A stretch of 40,386 nt of DNA, taken from the NCBI GenBank assembly GCA_001790815.1, contig MGDU01000003.1, positions 1-40,386 on the forward strand. Reading direction: 5' to 3'. Each line of letters begins with the position of its first letter. Positions within the stretch are counted from its first letter, which is position 1. The stretch is from Candidatus Uhrbacteria bacterium RIFCSPHIGHO2_02_FULL_46_47 (GTDB lineage: Bacteria > Patescibacteriota > Patescibacteriia > GWA2-47-26). The position numbers and the translations under genes are program-made. The notes under the pieces were generated by a model. It had not been told where the DNA came from. It made no database searches and saw only the letters and a program-made list of their open reading frames with translations. This document shows positions 13,970 to 20,821 of this stretch, piece by piece.

Positions 13970-15037
13970 ATGGCACATAAGGATTATTATGACATTTTAG
14001 GGGTTTCTCGCAGCGCGTCGCAGCAGGAAATTAAGGAAGCGTTTCGGAAAAAAGCAATGGAGCATCATCCGGATCGCGGCGGAGATGCAGCGAAATTTAA
14101 AGAAATCAATGAGGCCTACCAAGCGCTTGGCGATGCGCAGACGCGCGCGCAGTACGATCAATACGGCTCATCTTTTGAGCAGCTGCGCCGGCAAGGATTT
14201 CAAGGCGCTGGCTTTGATCCGCGCGAGATGGGTTTTGATATTGGGGATCTTTCGGATTTGTTTGGCGGGTTGGGTGATATTTTTGGCTTTTCCGCCAGAG
14301 GCGGACAGGGGCGGCGGGAGGCGCGCGGGCGCGATATTGAAATTGAGGTAGGCGTGCCGTTTGAAGAAGCAGTGCATGGCGCAACGCGCGAGATTGAGTT
14401 GGAAAAAATAAATCAATGCGCGCGATGCGGCGGAAGTGGAGCAGAGCCCGGAAGCGGATTTAAAAATTGTCCAACCTGCGGCGGGGCCGGAAAAGTTTCC
14501 AAAATGACGCATTCATTTTTTGGCGCAATACAGACAGTGACAACCTGCGCCTCATGTCATGGTATTGGAAAATATCCGGAAAAAGAATGCGGGTCTTGCC
14601 ATGGCAAAGGGGTAGCACGCGGAAAACGCGTGCTGAAAATAAAAATTCCGGGAGGTATTGATGACGGCGGAACGATTCGCTTTGCCGGAGAAGGCGAGGC
14701 TGTACGCGGCGGAAAACCGGGCGATCTTTATGTACAAGTGCGCGTGAAAGCGCACAAAGATTTTGAACGGCGTGGGAATGATATTTGGAGCCGCGCGGTT
14801 ATTGCGTTTAAAACCGCGGCACTGGGAGGAGTGGTGGACATTCCTACTGTGGATGGCCTGAAGGAACTTAAGATTCCGGCCAGTACGCAATCTGGCACCG
14901 TAATAAAAATGAAAGGACTGGGCGTGCCGCATCTTGGCAGTGGCGGCCGCGGCGACCATTTCGTGGAAATTCACATCAAAGTTCCGGAACATCTTTCCCG
15001 CCAGCAAAAAAAGATGTTGGAGGATTTTGAGGAATAG
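13970..15037 (+). CDS. dnaJ: Chaperone protein DnaJ
   Basis: 355 residues. The J domain (1-66) has HPD at 33-35. A G/F-rich linker (about 70-118) follows, then four CxxCxGxG zinc repeats: CARCGGSG (150), CPTCGGAG (167), CASCHGIG (193) and CGSCHGKG (207). The C-terminal substrate-binding domains run to 355. It stimulates the DnaK ATPase and delivers unfolded proteins. Neither dnaK nor grpE is nearby, so dnaJ stands alone. Part of the linker (SARGGQGRREARGR, about 108-120) is encoded by a CCGCCAGAGGCGGACAGG element (14292-14309). The same 18 bases occur in the hairpin after the gene (15061-15078), so a mobile repeat appears to have been absorbed into the linker. Confidence 0.95.
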   Translation: MAHKDYYDILGVSRSASQQEIKEAFRKKAMEHHPDRGGDAAKFKEINEAYQALGDAQTRAQYDQYGSSFEQLRRQGFQGAGFDPREMGFDIGDLSDLFGGLGDIFGFSARGGQGRREARGRDIEIEVGVPFEEAVHGATREIELEKINQCARCGGSGAEPGSGFKNCPTCGGAGKVSKMTHSFFGAIQTVTTCASCHGIGKYPEKECGSCHGKGVARGKRVLKIKIPGGIDDGGTIRFAGEGEAVRGGKPGDLYVQVRVKAHKDFERRGNDIWSRAVIAFKTAALGGVVDIPTVDGLKELKIPASTQSGTVIKMKGLGVPHLGSGGRGDHFVEIHIKVPEHLSRQQKKMLEDFEE

Positions 15038-15045
15038 TAAAACTC

Positions 15046-15098
15046 CTCGTTCTCCAATTCCCGCCAGAGGCGGACAGGCGCGCGAATTGGAGAACGAG
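15046..15098. terminator. Long inverted repeat after dnaJ
   Basis: A perfect 15-bp stem, CTCGTTCTCCAATTC (15046-15060) with GAATTGGAGAACGAG (15084-15098), encloses a 23-nt loop holding the CCGCCAGAGGCGGACAGG element. There is no T-run, so the terminator role is uncertain. It could equally be a repeat nested in a repeat. Confidence 0.5.
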
Positions 15099-15116
15099 AG
15101 GTGTAGTGATTAAATT

Positions 15117-15713
15117 ATGTACAAGCGACTTGGGCGGGGGTTTTTTGAACGGCCGACCTTGACGGTTTCCAAGGATTTGTTGGGGAAATTTTTAGTACGC
15201 AAAATTGGCAAACAAGTGCTCGTTGGGAAAATCGTGGAGACCGAGGCGTACATTGGGCCGGAAGATCGCGCCTCGCACGCTTTTGGTGGAAAGTTAACAG
15301 CGCGCAATCGCGCTGAATGGATGATTGGCGGGCATGTGTATATTTATTTAGTTTATGGCATGCACTTTCAATTTAATATCTCCACTGGAAAATCCGGTGT
15401 GCCGGAGTGTGTGTTGATTAGGGCGGTTGAGCCGGCCCCTCACCCTAGCCCTCTCCCTCAGGGAGAGGAAAGCAGAAGGGCTAATGGGCCGGGGAAATTG
15501 TGCAAATGGATGAAGTTGGATAAATCTTTTTATAGCGAAGATGTTACAAAATCATCGCGACTGTGGGTTGAGGATAGAGGAATGCGCGTGCCGCGTTCAC
15601 AAATTATCGCCGGTCCGCGGGTGGGTATTGATTATGCCGGACCATATTGGTCAAAAATTCCTTGGCGGTTTTATATTAAAGGCAATCCGGCAGTATCCAA
15701 ACCACACTTGTAA
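15117..15713 (+). CDS. mpg: 3-methyladenine DNA glycosylase (AAG/MPG family)
   Basis: 198 residues. The conserved block IVETEAYIGPEDRASHAFGG carries the catalytic Glu43, followed by TARNRAEWMIGGHVYIYLVYGM, NIST, CVLIRAVEP, NGPGKLCKWMKLDKSF, GPRVGIDYAG and the C-terminal PWRFYIKGNP. It excises alkylated purines in base-excision repair. Residues about 106-122 (APHPSPLPQGEESRRA) are encoded by a CTCTCCCTCAGGGAGAGG repeat that also occurs between genes. It replaces a variable surface loop of the family, so activity is probably retained. The ATG at 15117 follows the inverted repeat after dnaJ. The gene converges on the MFS gene, with 8 nt between stop codons. Confidence 0.9.
   Translation: MYKRLGRGFFERPTLTVSKDLLGKFLVRKIGKQVLVGKIVETEAYIGPEDRASHAFGGKLTARNRAEWMIGGHVYIYLVYGMHFQFNISTGKSGVPECVLIRAVEPAPHPSPLPQGEESRRANGPGKLCKWMKLDKSFYSEDVTKSSRLWVEDRGMRVPRSQIIAGPRVGIDYAGPYWSKIPWRFYIKGNPAVSKPHL
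15436..15475. repeat. Intragenic CTCTCCC palindromic repeat in mpg
   Basis: CCCTCACCCTAGCCCTCTCC continues to CAGGGAGAGG, with a CTCTCCCT/AGGGAGAG stem. Related repeats occur at 612-640, 1600-1622, 3681-3720 and inside the gene at 16991. Here it is in frame and translated. Confidence 0.65.
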
Positions 15714-15721
15714 GTAAGGAT

Positions 15722-16930
15722 TTAAAATTTTGCAGCGCGTGACAAAGTAGATTTATCAGCAAGAACAAGCATAAGAAGCACAAGAAAGCCAAGAAGCGAG
15801 CCGGCTGAAGCAACATGAAATGCCGTAGCAGGAGAAATTGTATCCCAAATGCGGCCAAGCATATATCCGCCCAAAATGACGCCCAGTCCGACAATGGTAT
15901 GAAACACCGCGTAAGCGCTTCCGCGCGCGCCTTGGGGAACAAGATCCGCGATAAGCGCGCGGCCTGAACCTTCAGTGAGCGCAAAGAATAATCCATAGAG
16001 CGCAAATAAGAATAATGTCGCCGCAAATGGCGGCGTTTTTGCAAATCCAAATTCCACAATGGCAAGTACGAACCAACCCGCTGTAATAAGCGGCAGTTTT
16101 CCAATGCGATCACTCCAGATGCCTAAAGGATAGGAAAGTAGCGCATAAAGCAGTGTGAAGCCGGCAAAAAGCACAGGAATCCAGGCAATCGGAATACCCA
16201 CATCATGGGCGCGCACTAAAAATAGTGATTCATTTATTTTGGTAAGCATGGCAATGGTCGTGCCTCCGGTAAAGAGCCAAAATTGCCAGGGAAATTTTTT
16301 GCGCAGTTGCAGGGGCGCGCGCTCAGTTGGTTTTGGTTCGCGAATTCCAAACGCAATCAAGGCAAGCGCGATTGCGCCGGGGATGATAGCCAGCGCGAAA
16401 ATAAGGCGATAGGTGGAGAGGGTAGGTAGGAATAGCAAAAGCAATCCAGCGGCGACAAGCGGACCAAGTACTGAACCAGCTGTATCAATCAAACGCTGAA
16501 AGCCAAAGGCGCGGCCGCGCGCCTTTTCATGCGCAGAATCAGCAATCAGCGCGTCGCGCGGCGCGTCTTTCATGCCTTTGCCAACTCCATCAATGGTGCG
16601 CAGTGTTGCTACTGCAGAAAGAGTTCCGGTCAGCGCAAGAAGCGGCCGCGCCACAGAAGAGAGCGCATAGCCAAGAAAAACAAAAAACTTTCGATTTTTG
16701 AACTTATCCGAAAGTATGCCGGAGATAAAACGGAAAATACTGGTTGATCCTTGAAGCAATCCATCAATAAGTCCTATGCCGGCGCGGGAAATTCCTAGGG
16801 CTGCTAAAAATCCTGGCAAAATCGGAACAATCAAATCCTGTCCAAATCCTGAGGCCAGCGCGACAAAAGCAACAATAATTACATTGCGAGGAATTTTTGA
16901 TTTTGGCGGAGATGCTGTTGGTTTTTCCAT
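15722..16930 (-). CDS. MFS transporter
   Basis: 402 residues from the ATG at 16930 (MEKPTASPPKSKIPRN). About twelve hydrophobic segments are visible. The cytoplasmic loop 2-3 signature SGILSDKFKNRKFFVFLGY and the TM4-5 region TLRTIDGVGKGMKDAPRDAL fit MFS drug/sugar exporters, as does the second-half repeat YPLGIWSDRIGKLPLITAGW. The substrate cannot be told. The frame is open 14 codons further upstream, but the start at 16930 sits 9 nt after a good extended -10 promoter. It is the only long minus-strand gene in the window, convergent with mpg and divergent from the dehydrogenase gene. Confidence 0.85.
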   Translation of the reverse strand: MEKPTASPPKSKIPRNVIIVAFVALASGFGQDLIVPILPGFLAALGISRAGIGLIDGLLQGSTSIFRFISGILSDKFKNRKFFVFLGYALSSVARPLLALTGTLSAVATLRTIDGVGKGMKDAPRDALIADSAHEKARGRAFGFQRLIDTAGSVLGPLVAAGLLLLFLPTLSTYRLIFALAIIPGAIALALIAFGIREPKPTERAPLQLRKKFPWQFWLFTGGTTIAMLTKINESLFLVRAHDVGIPIAWIPVLFAGFTLLYALLSYPLGIWSDRIGKLPLITAGWFVLAIVEFGFAKTPPFAATLFLFALYGLFFALTEGSGRALIADLVPQGARGSAYAVFHTIVGLGVILGGYMLGRIWDTISPATAFHVASAGSLLGFLVLLMLVLADKSTLSRAAKF

Positions 16931-16990
16931 ATTTTCAATAGTATAGCATACTCGCGCGCAGGACTGAAGCATGGTATACTTAGATATATT
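16931..16990. promoter_or_regulatory. Divergent promoters of MFS and dehydrogenase genes
   Basis: Minus strand: TTCAGT, a 17-nt spacer and an extended -10 TGCTATACT (complement of 16940-16948). Plus strand: extended -10 TGGTATACT (16972-16980), 10 nt before the ATG at 16991. Both start codons lie 9-10 nt from their -10 boxes, so leaders would be very short. Confidence 0.55.
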
Positions 16991-18289
16991 ATGAAAAGGA
17001 TTACTGTAATCAGTATAGGGATTTTTGCAGTCATTGGAATTATATGGGGCGCGCGATTCTATTTTAAAAATTTGCGCGGAGCATGGCCGGCAGTATTGCC
17101 ACCCTCACCTGGCCTTCAGCCATCCTCTCCCTCAGGGAGAGGGGGAGGGGAGGGAGAATTGCCATTAAAACTTCCGGATGGATTTTCAATTGAAATTTTT
17201 GCAAAAGATTTGCCGGGGGCGCGGGTGATGGCAATGGGTAGTGGTGGTATGTATGTCAGCCAAACCTCGGAAGGGAAGATTGCGCATATTGGTTTTGATG
17301 TAGATGGCAATGCAACAAGACCCGTTTTAGCATTTAGTAGTTTACAAAAGCCACATGGAATAGTGGTTGATCCAGCTGATAAGTATCATTATTATATTGC
17401 TGAAGAACATCGAATTTTTGAATTTTATGATGCACCGCCTGGAATAACTGGGCCAGAATTCAACAAAATCGTAGATCTTCCTTCTGGCGGCGGGCATTTT
17501 ACGCGCACGCTGGGGTTTGGACCGGACGGGCGGCTGTATGTTTCCATTGGTTCGTCATGCAATGTATGCAATGAGAAGGATAAGCGGCGAGCAAAGATTT
17601 TTTCCATGAATCCTGACGGCAGTGATTTCAAAGGAGTGGCGCGCGGTTTGCGCAACGCTGTATTTTTCACTTGGAATCCGGTTGATGGATCTATGTGGGC
17701 AACGGAGATGGGAAGAGATTTACTTGGCGATGATTTGCCGCCAGATGAGATTAATATTATTCCACCACCTTCCTCTCGTGTGCAAAGATTACCTCCGGAT
17801 ACCGTTTTTGATTATGGCTGGCCAATTTGTTATGGAAAAAATGTGCACGATAGTAATTTTGACCCCGCACCAGAGCAAGCTCGGCGCGGGGCAGGTAAAA
17901 ACGTATGCGAAGATAAAGAACCCAGTTATATTGATCTGCCAGCACATTCAGCGCCGCTTGGCCTGGCGTTTATTCCCGCCGCCTCTGGCGAGCCTCGCCC
18001 TGATGGGCGGGAAGAAGGATGGCCGGAGGACTATTGGTATGATTTGTTAGTGGCCTACCATGGCTCATGGAATCGCAGTGAGCCAACGGGCTATAAAGTA
18101 GCGCGTGTAAAACTTGATGCGCAGGGCAATTATGAAGGCACGGAAGATTTCATTACTGGCTGGCTTCAGCCGGACGGCACTGCGCTTGGCAGGCCGGTTG
18201 ATATTTTAGTCCAACCCGGCGGCATGATATATGTCTCAGATGACAAAGCCGGGGTTATTTACCGAGTGCGGAGAAATGTGCTAGAATAA
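16991..18289 (+). CDS. PQQ-type glucose/sorbosone dehydrogenase-like protein
   Basis: 432 residues. An N-terminal membrane anchor (about 4-20) precedes a six-bladed propeller of the glucose/sorbosone dehydrogenase family: GRLYVSIGSSCNVC, MNPDGSDFKGVARGLRN, WATEMGRDLLGDDLPPDEIN, FDYGWPICYG and AYHGSWNRSEPTGYKV. It is periplasmic or surface-exposed and predicted to oxidise a sugar or aldose with a bound cofactor. Whether this organism makes PQQ is unknown. Three short segments look repeat-derived: residues 37-57 (PSPGLQPSSPSGRGGGEGEL), a CCCCGC...GCGGGG element near 17865-17893 (APEQARRGAGK), and SGEPRPDGREEG near 17988-18018. A YidC homologue starts 7 nt downstream. Confidence 0.8.
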   Translation: MKRITVISIGIFAVIGIIWGARFYFKNLRGAWPAVLPPSPGLQPSSPSGRGGGEGELPLKLPDGFSIEIFAKDLPGARVMAMGSGGMYVSQTSEGKIAHIGFDVDGNATRPVLAFSSLQKPHGIVVDPADKYHYYIAEEHRIFEFYDAPPGITGPEFNKIVDLPSGGGHFTRTLGFGPDGRLYVSIGSSCNVCNEKDKRRAKIFSMNPDGSDFKGVARGLRNAVFFTWNPVDGSMWATEMGRDLLGDDLPPDEINIIPPPSSRVQRLPPDTVFDYGWPICYGKNVHDSNFDPAPEQARRGAGKNVCEDKEPSYIDLPAHSAPLGLAFIPAASGEPRPDGREEGWPEDYWYDLLVAYHGSWNRSEPTGYKVARVKLDAQGNYEGTEDFITGWLQPDGTALGRPVDILVQPGGMIYVSDDKAGVIYRVRRNVLE

Positions 18290-18296
18290 ACGACAT

Positions 18297-19067
18297 ATGT
18301 TAAGCATCCTTTGGCATGATTATCTGTTTGCCCCGCTTTTGAATCTTTTGATTTATCTTTACAACGGGGTGGCTTTTGAAAATCTTGGACTCGCCGTTGT
18401 CTATATGACGGTAATGTTGCGCGTTGTGCTTATTCCGTTTTCCATTATTTCCGAACGTAGCGCGTTTAAGTACGAAAAAATTCAGGAAGATCTTGTGATT
18501 ATCCGAAAAGAATTCAAAGACGATCCGGTTGCGCGCAAAGAAGAAATTCGCGCCATTTTGCGCGCCAATAGAATTAGTCCATGGGCTTCATTTTTGCTTC
18601 TTGGGTTCCAATTGCTTACTTTGATTTTATTGTATCAGGTATTTGTAGGCGGCATGGGGGGGAAACTTAATGCTCTATATCCATCAGTATCGCGCCCTGA
18701 TATTATCAACACGCAATTTCTATGGCTTGATATAGCAGTACGCAATTACTATGCCGCCGGAATAGTCGGCCTGCTTTTGTACTGGCAAATCTGGCGCAGT
18801 CAGCGCAAACGCAAAGGCAATCTGATCGCGAATGATCTTGTTTTTCGTTTTGCCTTTCCTTTGTTTACCTTTCTTATTTTAGCCAGTCTTCCTTCGGTAA
18901 AAACCGTGTTTATTTTAACTGCTATGCTGTTCTCCTATGTGGTGCACTTGTTCCGGCCATTTTTTACGCGCAAACTTCAAGCAGTAAAACATAGCGCACT
19001 CCGCCTTCATGAAAAGATTGTAAGTGCCGGAAATGGGGAAAAAGCAAAAGCCGGCGCGCACCATTAG
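18297..19067 (+). CDS. yidC: YidC/Oxa1-family membrane insertase
   Basis: 256 residues, short like Gram-positive and CPR YidC, without the large periplasmic domain of proteobacteria. Hydrophobic segments lie at about 8-22, 31-50, 95-115, 140-160 and 180-215. The conserved groove helix LAVVYMTVMLRVVLIPFSI carries Arg42, the position of the hydrophilic-groove arginine. A cytoplasmic helical hairpin follows (AFKYEKIQEDLVIIRKEF...). It inserts membrane proteins with or without SecYEG. The usual rpmH-rnpA-yidC order is absent. The ATG at 18297 is 7 nt after the dehydrogenase stop codon, so the two may share a transcript. Confidence 0.8.
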   Translation: MLSILWHDYLFAPLLNLLIYLYNGVAFENLGLAVVYMTVMLRVVLIPFSIISERSAFKYEKIQEDLVIIRKEFKDDPVARKEEIRAILRANRISPWASFLLLGFQLLTLILLYQVFVGGMGGKLNALYPSVSRPDIINTQFLWLDIAVRNYYAAGIVGLLLYWQIWRSQRKRKGNLIANDLVFRFAFPLFTFLILASLPSVKTVFILTAMLFSYVVHLFRPFFTRKLQAVKHSALRLHEKIVSAGNGEKAKAGAHH

Positions 19068-19068
19068 T

Positions 19069-19097
19069 TGGACAATATAATAAAAGTGTGATATTAT
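19069..19097 (+). promoter_or_regulatory. Promoter of the SPFH gene
   Basis: TGGACA (19069-19074), a 17-nt spacer and TATTAT (19092-19097). The ATG at 19106 is 8 nt after the -10 box, so the mRNA would be leaderless or nearly so. Confidence 0.55.
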
Positions 19098-19105
19098 TGT
19101 AAAAT

Positions 19106-19681
19106 ATGGAAGAATCATTAGATCGCATGATGTATTCATTCGTGGTGGAGGATGTGTTAAAAGGGTTTTTTGTATATGTGCCGCCGGGATATGTGGCCTG
19201 CGTGTATGATCTTGGGCGCGGGGTGCTTAAGAAATGTTTGCTTCCGGGATTGCACTTTAAAGTGCCGTTCTGGCAAAGAGCAAAATTATTTAACACGCAA
19301 ACGCTTGAATATCGGCTTTCTAAAGATTTTAATCTGAAAAATGTGCGGGCAATGGGGGACACACCGGTTTCGGCAGTAACTATGGATGGCAAAGCTGTTA
19401 CCATTGAAGGAACTCTATTGTTGAGACTGGATGTAACGCAAATTCCAAACATTTGGCAAAACATTGGTGAGGATTTTGTGGACAAAATCGTGCGGCCAAC
19501 AGTGCGTTCTCGCTTGCGCATGATTGCAACGCGATTTACCTACGCGGATTTTGTCGGCAATCAGCGCGACAGCGTTGAAGAGCAAATCAAAAACGAATTG
19601 GAAAGAATTTTTTACCCGCGCGGCATTCGCGTGGAAAATGTATTGCTCTCCGAGGTAGGGAAGGCAAGAGGAGGGGAGTAG
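19106..19681 (+). CDS. SPFH/Band 7 (prohibitin-like) protein, short
   Basis: 191 residues spanning the Band 7 core: YVPPGYVACVYDLGRGV, LLPGLHFKVPFW, FNTQTLEYRLS, DGKAVTIEGTLLLRLD and RGIRVENVLLSEV. SPFH proteins form oligomeric membrane scaffolds and often regulate proteases. Two things are unusual. There is no N-terminal membrane helix, and the protein ends right after the core with GKARGGE, lacking the long coiled-coil C-terminus of prohibitins (about 280 residues). The last codons merge into a G/A-rich sequence, so a 3' truncation by rearrangement is likely. An intrinsic terminator follows. Confidence 0.7.
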   Translation: MEESLDRMMYSFVVEDVLKGFFVYVPPGYVACVYDLGRGVLKKCLLPGLHFKVPFWQRAKLFNTQTLEYRLSKDFNLKNVRAMGDTPVSAVTMDGKAVTIEGTLLLRLDVTQIPNIWQNIGEDFVDKIVRPTVRSRLRMIATRFTYADFVGNQRDSVEEQIKNELERIFYPRGIRVENVLLSEVGKARGGE

Positions 19682-19720
19682 GGAGGGAGATTCGGAAGAC
19701 GTCGCGAATATCTGCTTCGG

Positions 19721-19759
19721 AACACGCTCGGTCTAGGCTGAGCGTGTTTCTAGTTTTTC
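19721..19759 (+). terminator. Intrinsic terminator after the SPFH gene
   Basis: AACACGCTC (19721-19729) pairs perfectly with GAGCGTGTT (19740-19748), followed by TCTAGTTTTTCT. It separates the SPFH transcript from the repeat-bearing gap. Confidence 0.7.
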
Positions 19760-19816
19760 TAGTTCCTCGCTCTGGTCCTCGCGCCGTACAACGATCTCTT
19801 ATATGAGTAATTATAG

Positions 19817-20038
19817 GCGGCGCTGCGGGTTTCCTCAGCAGACATCTCTCGACGTCTTCCTCATGGGGAAGAAAATGAAAAGATATTATGCCCGCTCGGC
19901 CTCCGCAGAATGTTTGCTGTGGTCTGCCGATGCACCACGGCCGTATTGAGGAAAGGAAAAAAGCGGGCCTGCGGGTCTCCTCAGCAGGCATCTCCCGATA
20001 GCTTCCTCCTCAATGGGGGTAGAGAAAAAATAGAAAAG
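19817..20038. repeat. Direct repeat pair in the gap before the CDF gene
   Basis: Two imperfect direct copies, about 19817-19882 and 19963-20038, share CTGCGGGT-TCCTCAGCAG-CATCTC-CGA and CTTCCTC...ATGGGG...AGAAAA. On the minus strand each begins a short frame with M(P/S)AEETR. Neither frame is convincing as a gene. The 412-nt gap 19682-20093 holds this pair, the terminator and the CDF promoter. Confidence 0.55.
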
Positions 20039-20047
20039 GATTTTTTG

Positions 20048-20089
20048 TTGACTTTTACGCGCGGCATGGTAGGGTGAAGGTAGGAGGAG
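20048..20089 (+). promoter_or_regulatory. Promoter-like sequence and strong RBS deciding a TTG start
   Basis: TTGACT (20048-20053) has a poor -10 match (TAGGGT, 20070-20075). The important part is AGGAGGAG at 20082-20089, whose core ends 6 nt before the TTG at 20094. This ribosome binding site supports TTG as the start codon. Confidence 0.55.
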
Positions 20090-20093
20090 TTCT

Positions 20094-20768
20094 TTGAGTA
20101 CACGACACCTTCACCTGCATTCTGCAACAGGCCTGTCAAAAAAGCAGAAGTATTTGCGGGTCGGGATTGTTCAGATCGCGGTTTTCATGCTTGAGGTTGT
20201 TGGCTGGGTATTTTCTGGCAGCGTGACCCTGCTTGGGGACGCCTGCCATGTGGCGTTTGACGCGCTTGCCTCATGGGTGGGTTTTATCGCGGTTGGATCC
20301 GCGGAAAGGCACAAAGATCTCCGGGTTGCGCATCGCATTGAGGCAAAAGGCACGAAAGTCAACGGCTTCCTTCTGATCGTGGCCGCGCTGTTTCTGACAA
20401 TCACGATCATCTATCATAATAGTGGCGTGCATGAAGTAAATGGAGTGTGGGCGCTTGCCTCGCTTGCAGTGGGACTTGCCGCGAACTTTTTCTGCGTGCG
20501 AATTTACGGCCATACCCATGATGATGATCTCATGGCAAGCGCGCGCGTTCATGTGCTTCTTGATATCCTGTCCTCATTCATCGCGGTTGTCAGCACCTTG
20601 CTTGTGGCACTGACCGGATTTGCGAAGTTTGATCTTTTCTTTAGCATCCCGCTGGTATTTCTCTTTGCGGGGGTTGGACTCTGGTTCATTCACCGTGCTT
20701 ACGCGCGTTTGCGTAAGATGCAGATGGATGACGCCGCAGAAGAAGAACATGGCGGAGGAGCAGCGTAG
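20094..20768 (+). CDS. Cation diffusion facilitator (CDF) metal transporter, membrane domain only
   Basis: 224 residues with six hydrophobic segments. TM2 carries GDACHVAFDALASW (His52, Asp56) and TM5 carries VHVLLDILSS (His153, Asp157), the HxxxD pair expected for the transport site of zinc-type CDF proteins. A histidine/aspartate cluster (GHTHDDD, about 139-145) lies between TM4 and TM5. The C-terminal cytoplasmic dimerisation domain is missing; only a short tail follows TM6. Zn2+ export in exchange for protons is the likely role. The N-terminus starts at a TTG supported by a strong ribosome binding site. Transcription ends at the composite terminator that follows. Confidence 0.8.
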   Translation: MSTRHLHLHSATGLSKKQKYLRVGIVQIAVFMLEVVGWVFSGSVTLLGDACHVAFDALASWVGFIAVGSAERHKDLRVAHRIEAKGTKVNGFLLIVAALFLTITIIYHNSGVHEVNGVWALASLAVGLAANFFCVRIYGHTHDDDLMASARVHVLLDILSSFIAVVSTLLVALTGFAKFDLFFSIPLVFLFAGVGLWFIHRAYARLRKMQMDDAAEEEHGGGAA

Positions 20769-20769
20769 T

Positions 20770-20812
20770 GAGGCGGTAAATAGTTGACATACCGCCTCTT
20801 TTTTGATATAGT
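20770..20812 (+). promoter_or_regulatory. Composite terminator-promoter
   Basis: GAGGCGGTA (20770-20778) and TACCGCCTC (20790-20798) form a 9-bp stem followed by six T (20799-20804), terminating the CDF transcript. The 11-nt loop ends with TTGACA (20784-20789), a perfect -35 box. After 17 nt, which contain the stem's 3' arm and the T-run, lies TATAGT (20807-20812). One 43-bp segment therefore ends one transcript and starts the next. The ATG at 20822 is 9 nt after the -10 box. Confidence 0.75.
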
Positions 20813-20821
20813 AAAGCTATT

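Noticed and set aside
19587-19991. 134-codon minus-strand frame
   Set aside because: It overlaps the SPFH gene end, the terminator and both direct repeats, and it is rich in Arg/Pro shadow-type residues.
20094-20768. Truncated pseudogene of a CDF transporter
   Set aside because: The C-terminal domain is missing, but all six helices and both HxxxD sites are intact and a strong ribosome binding site is kept. Domain-only CDF proteins exist, so it is treated as functional.
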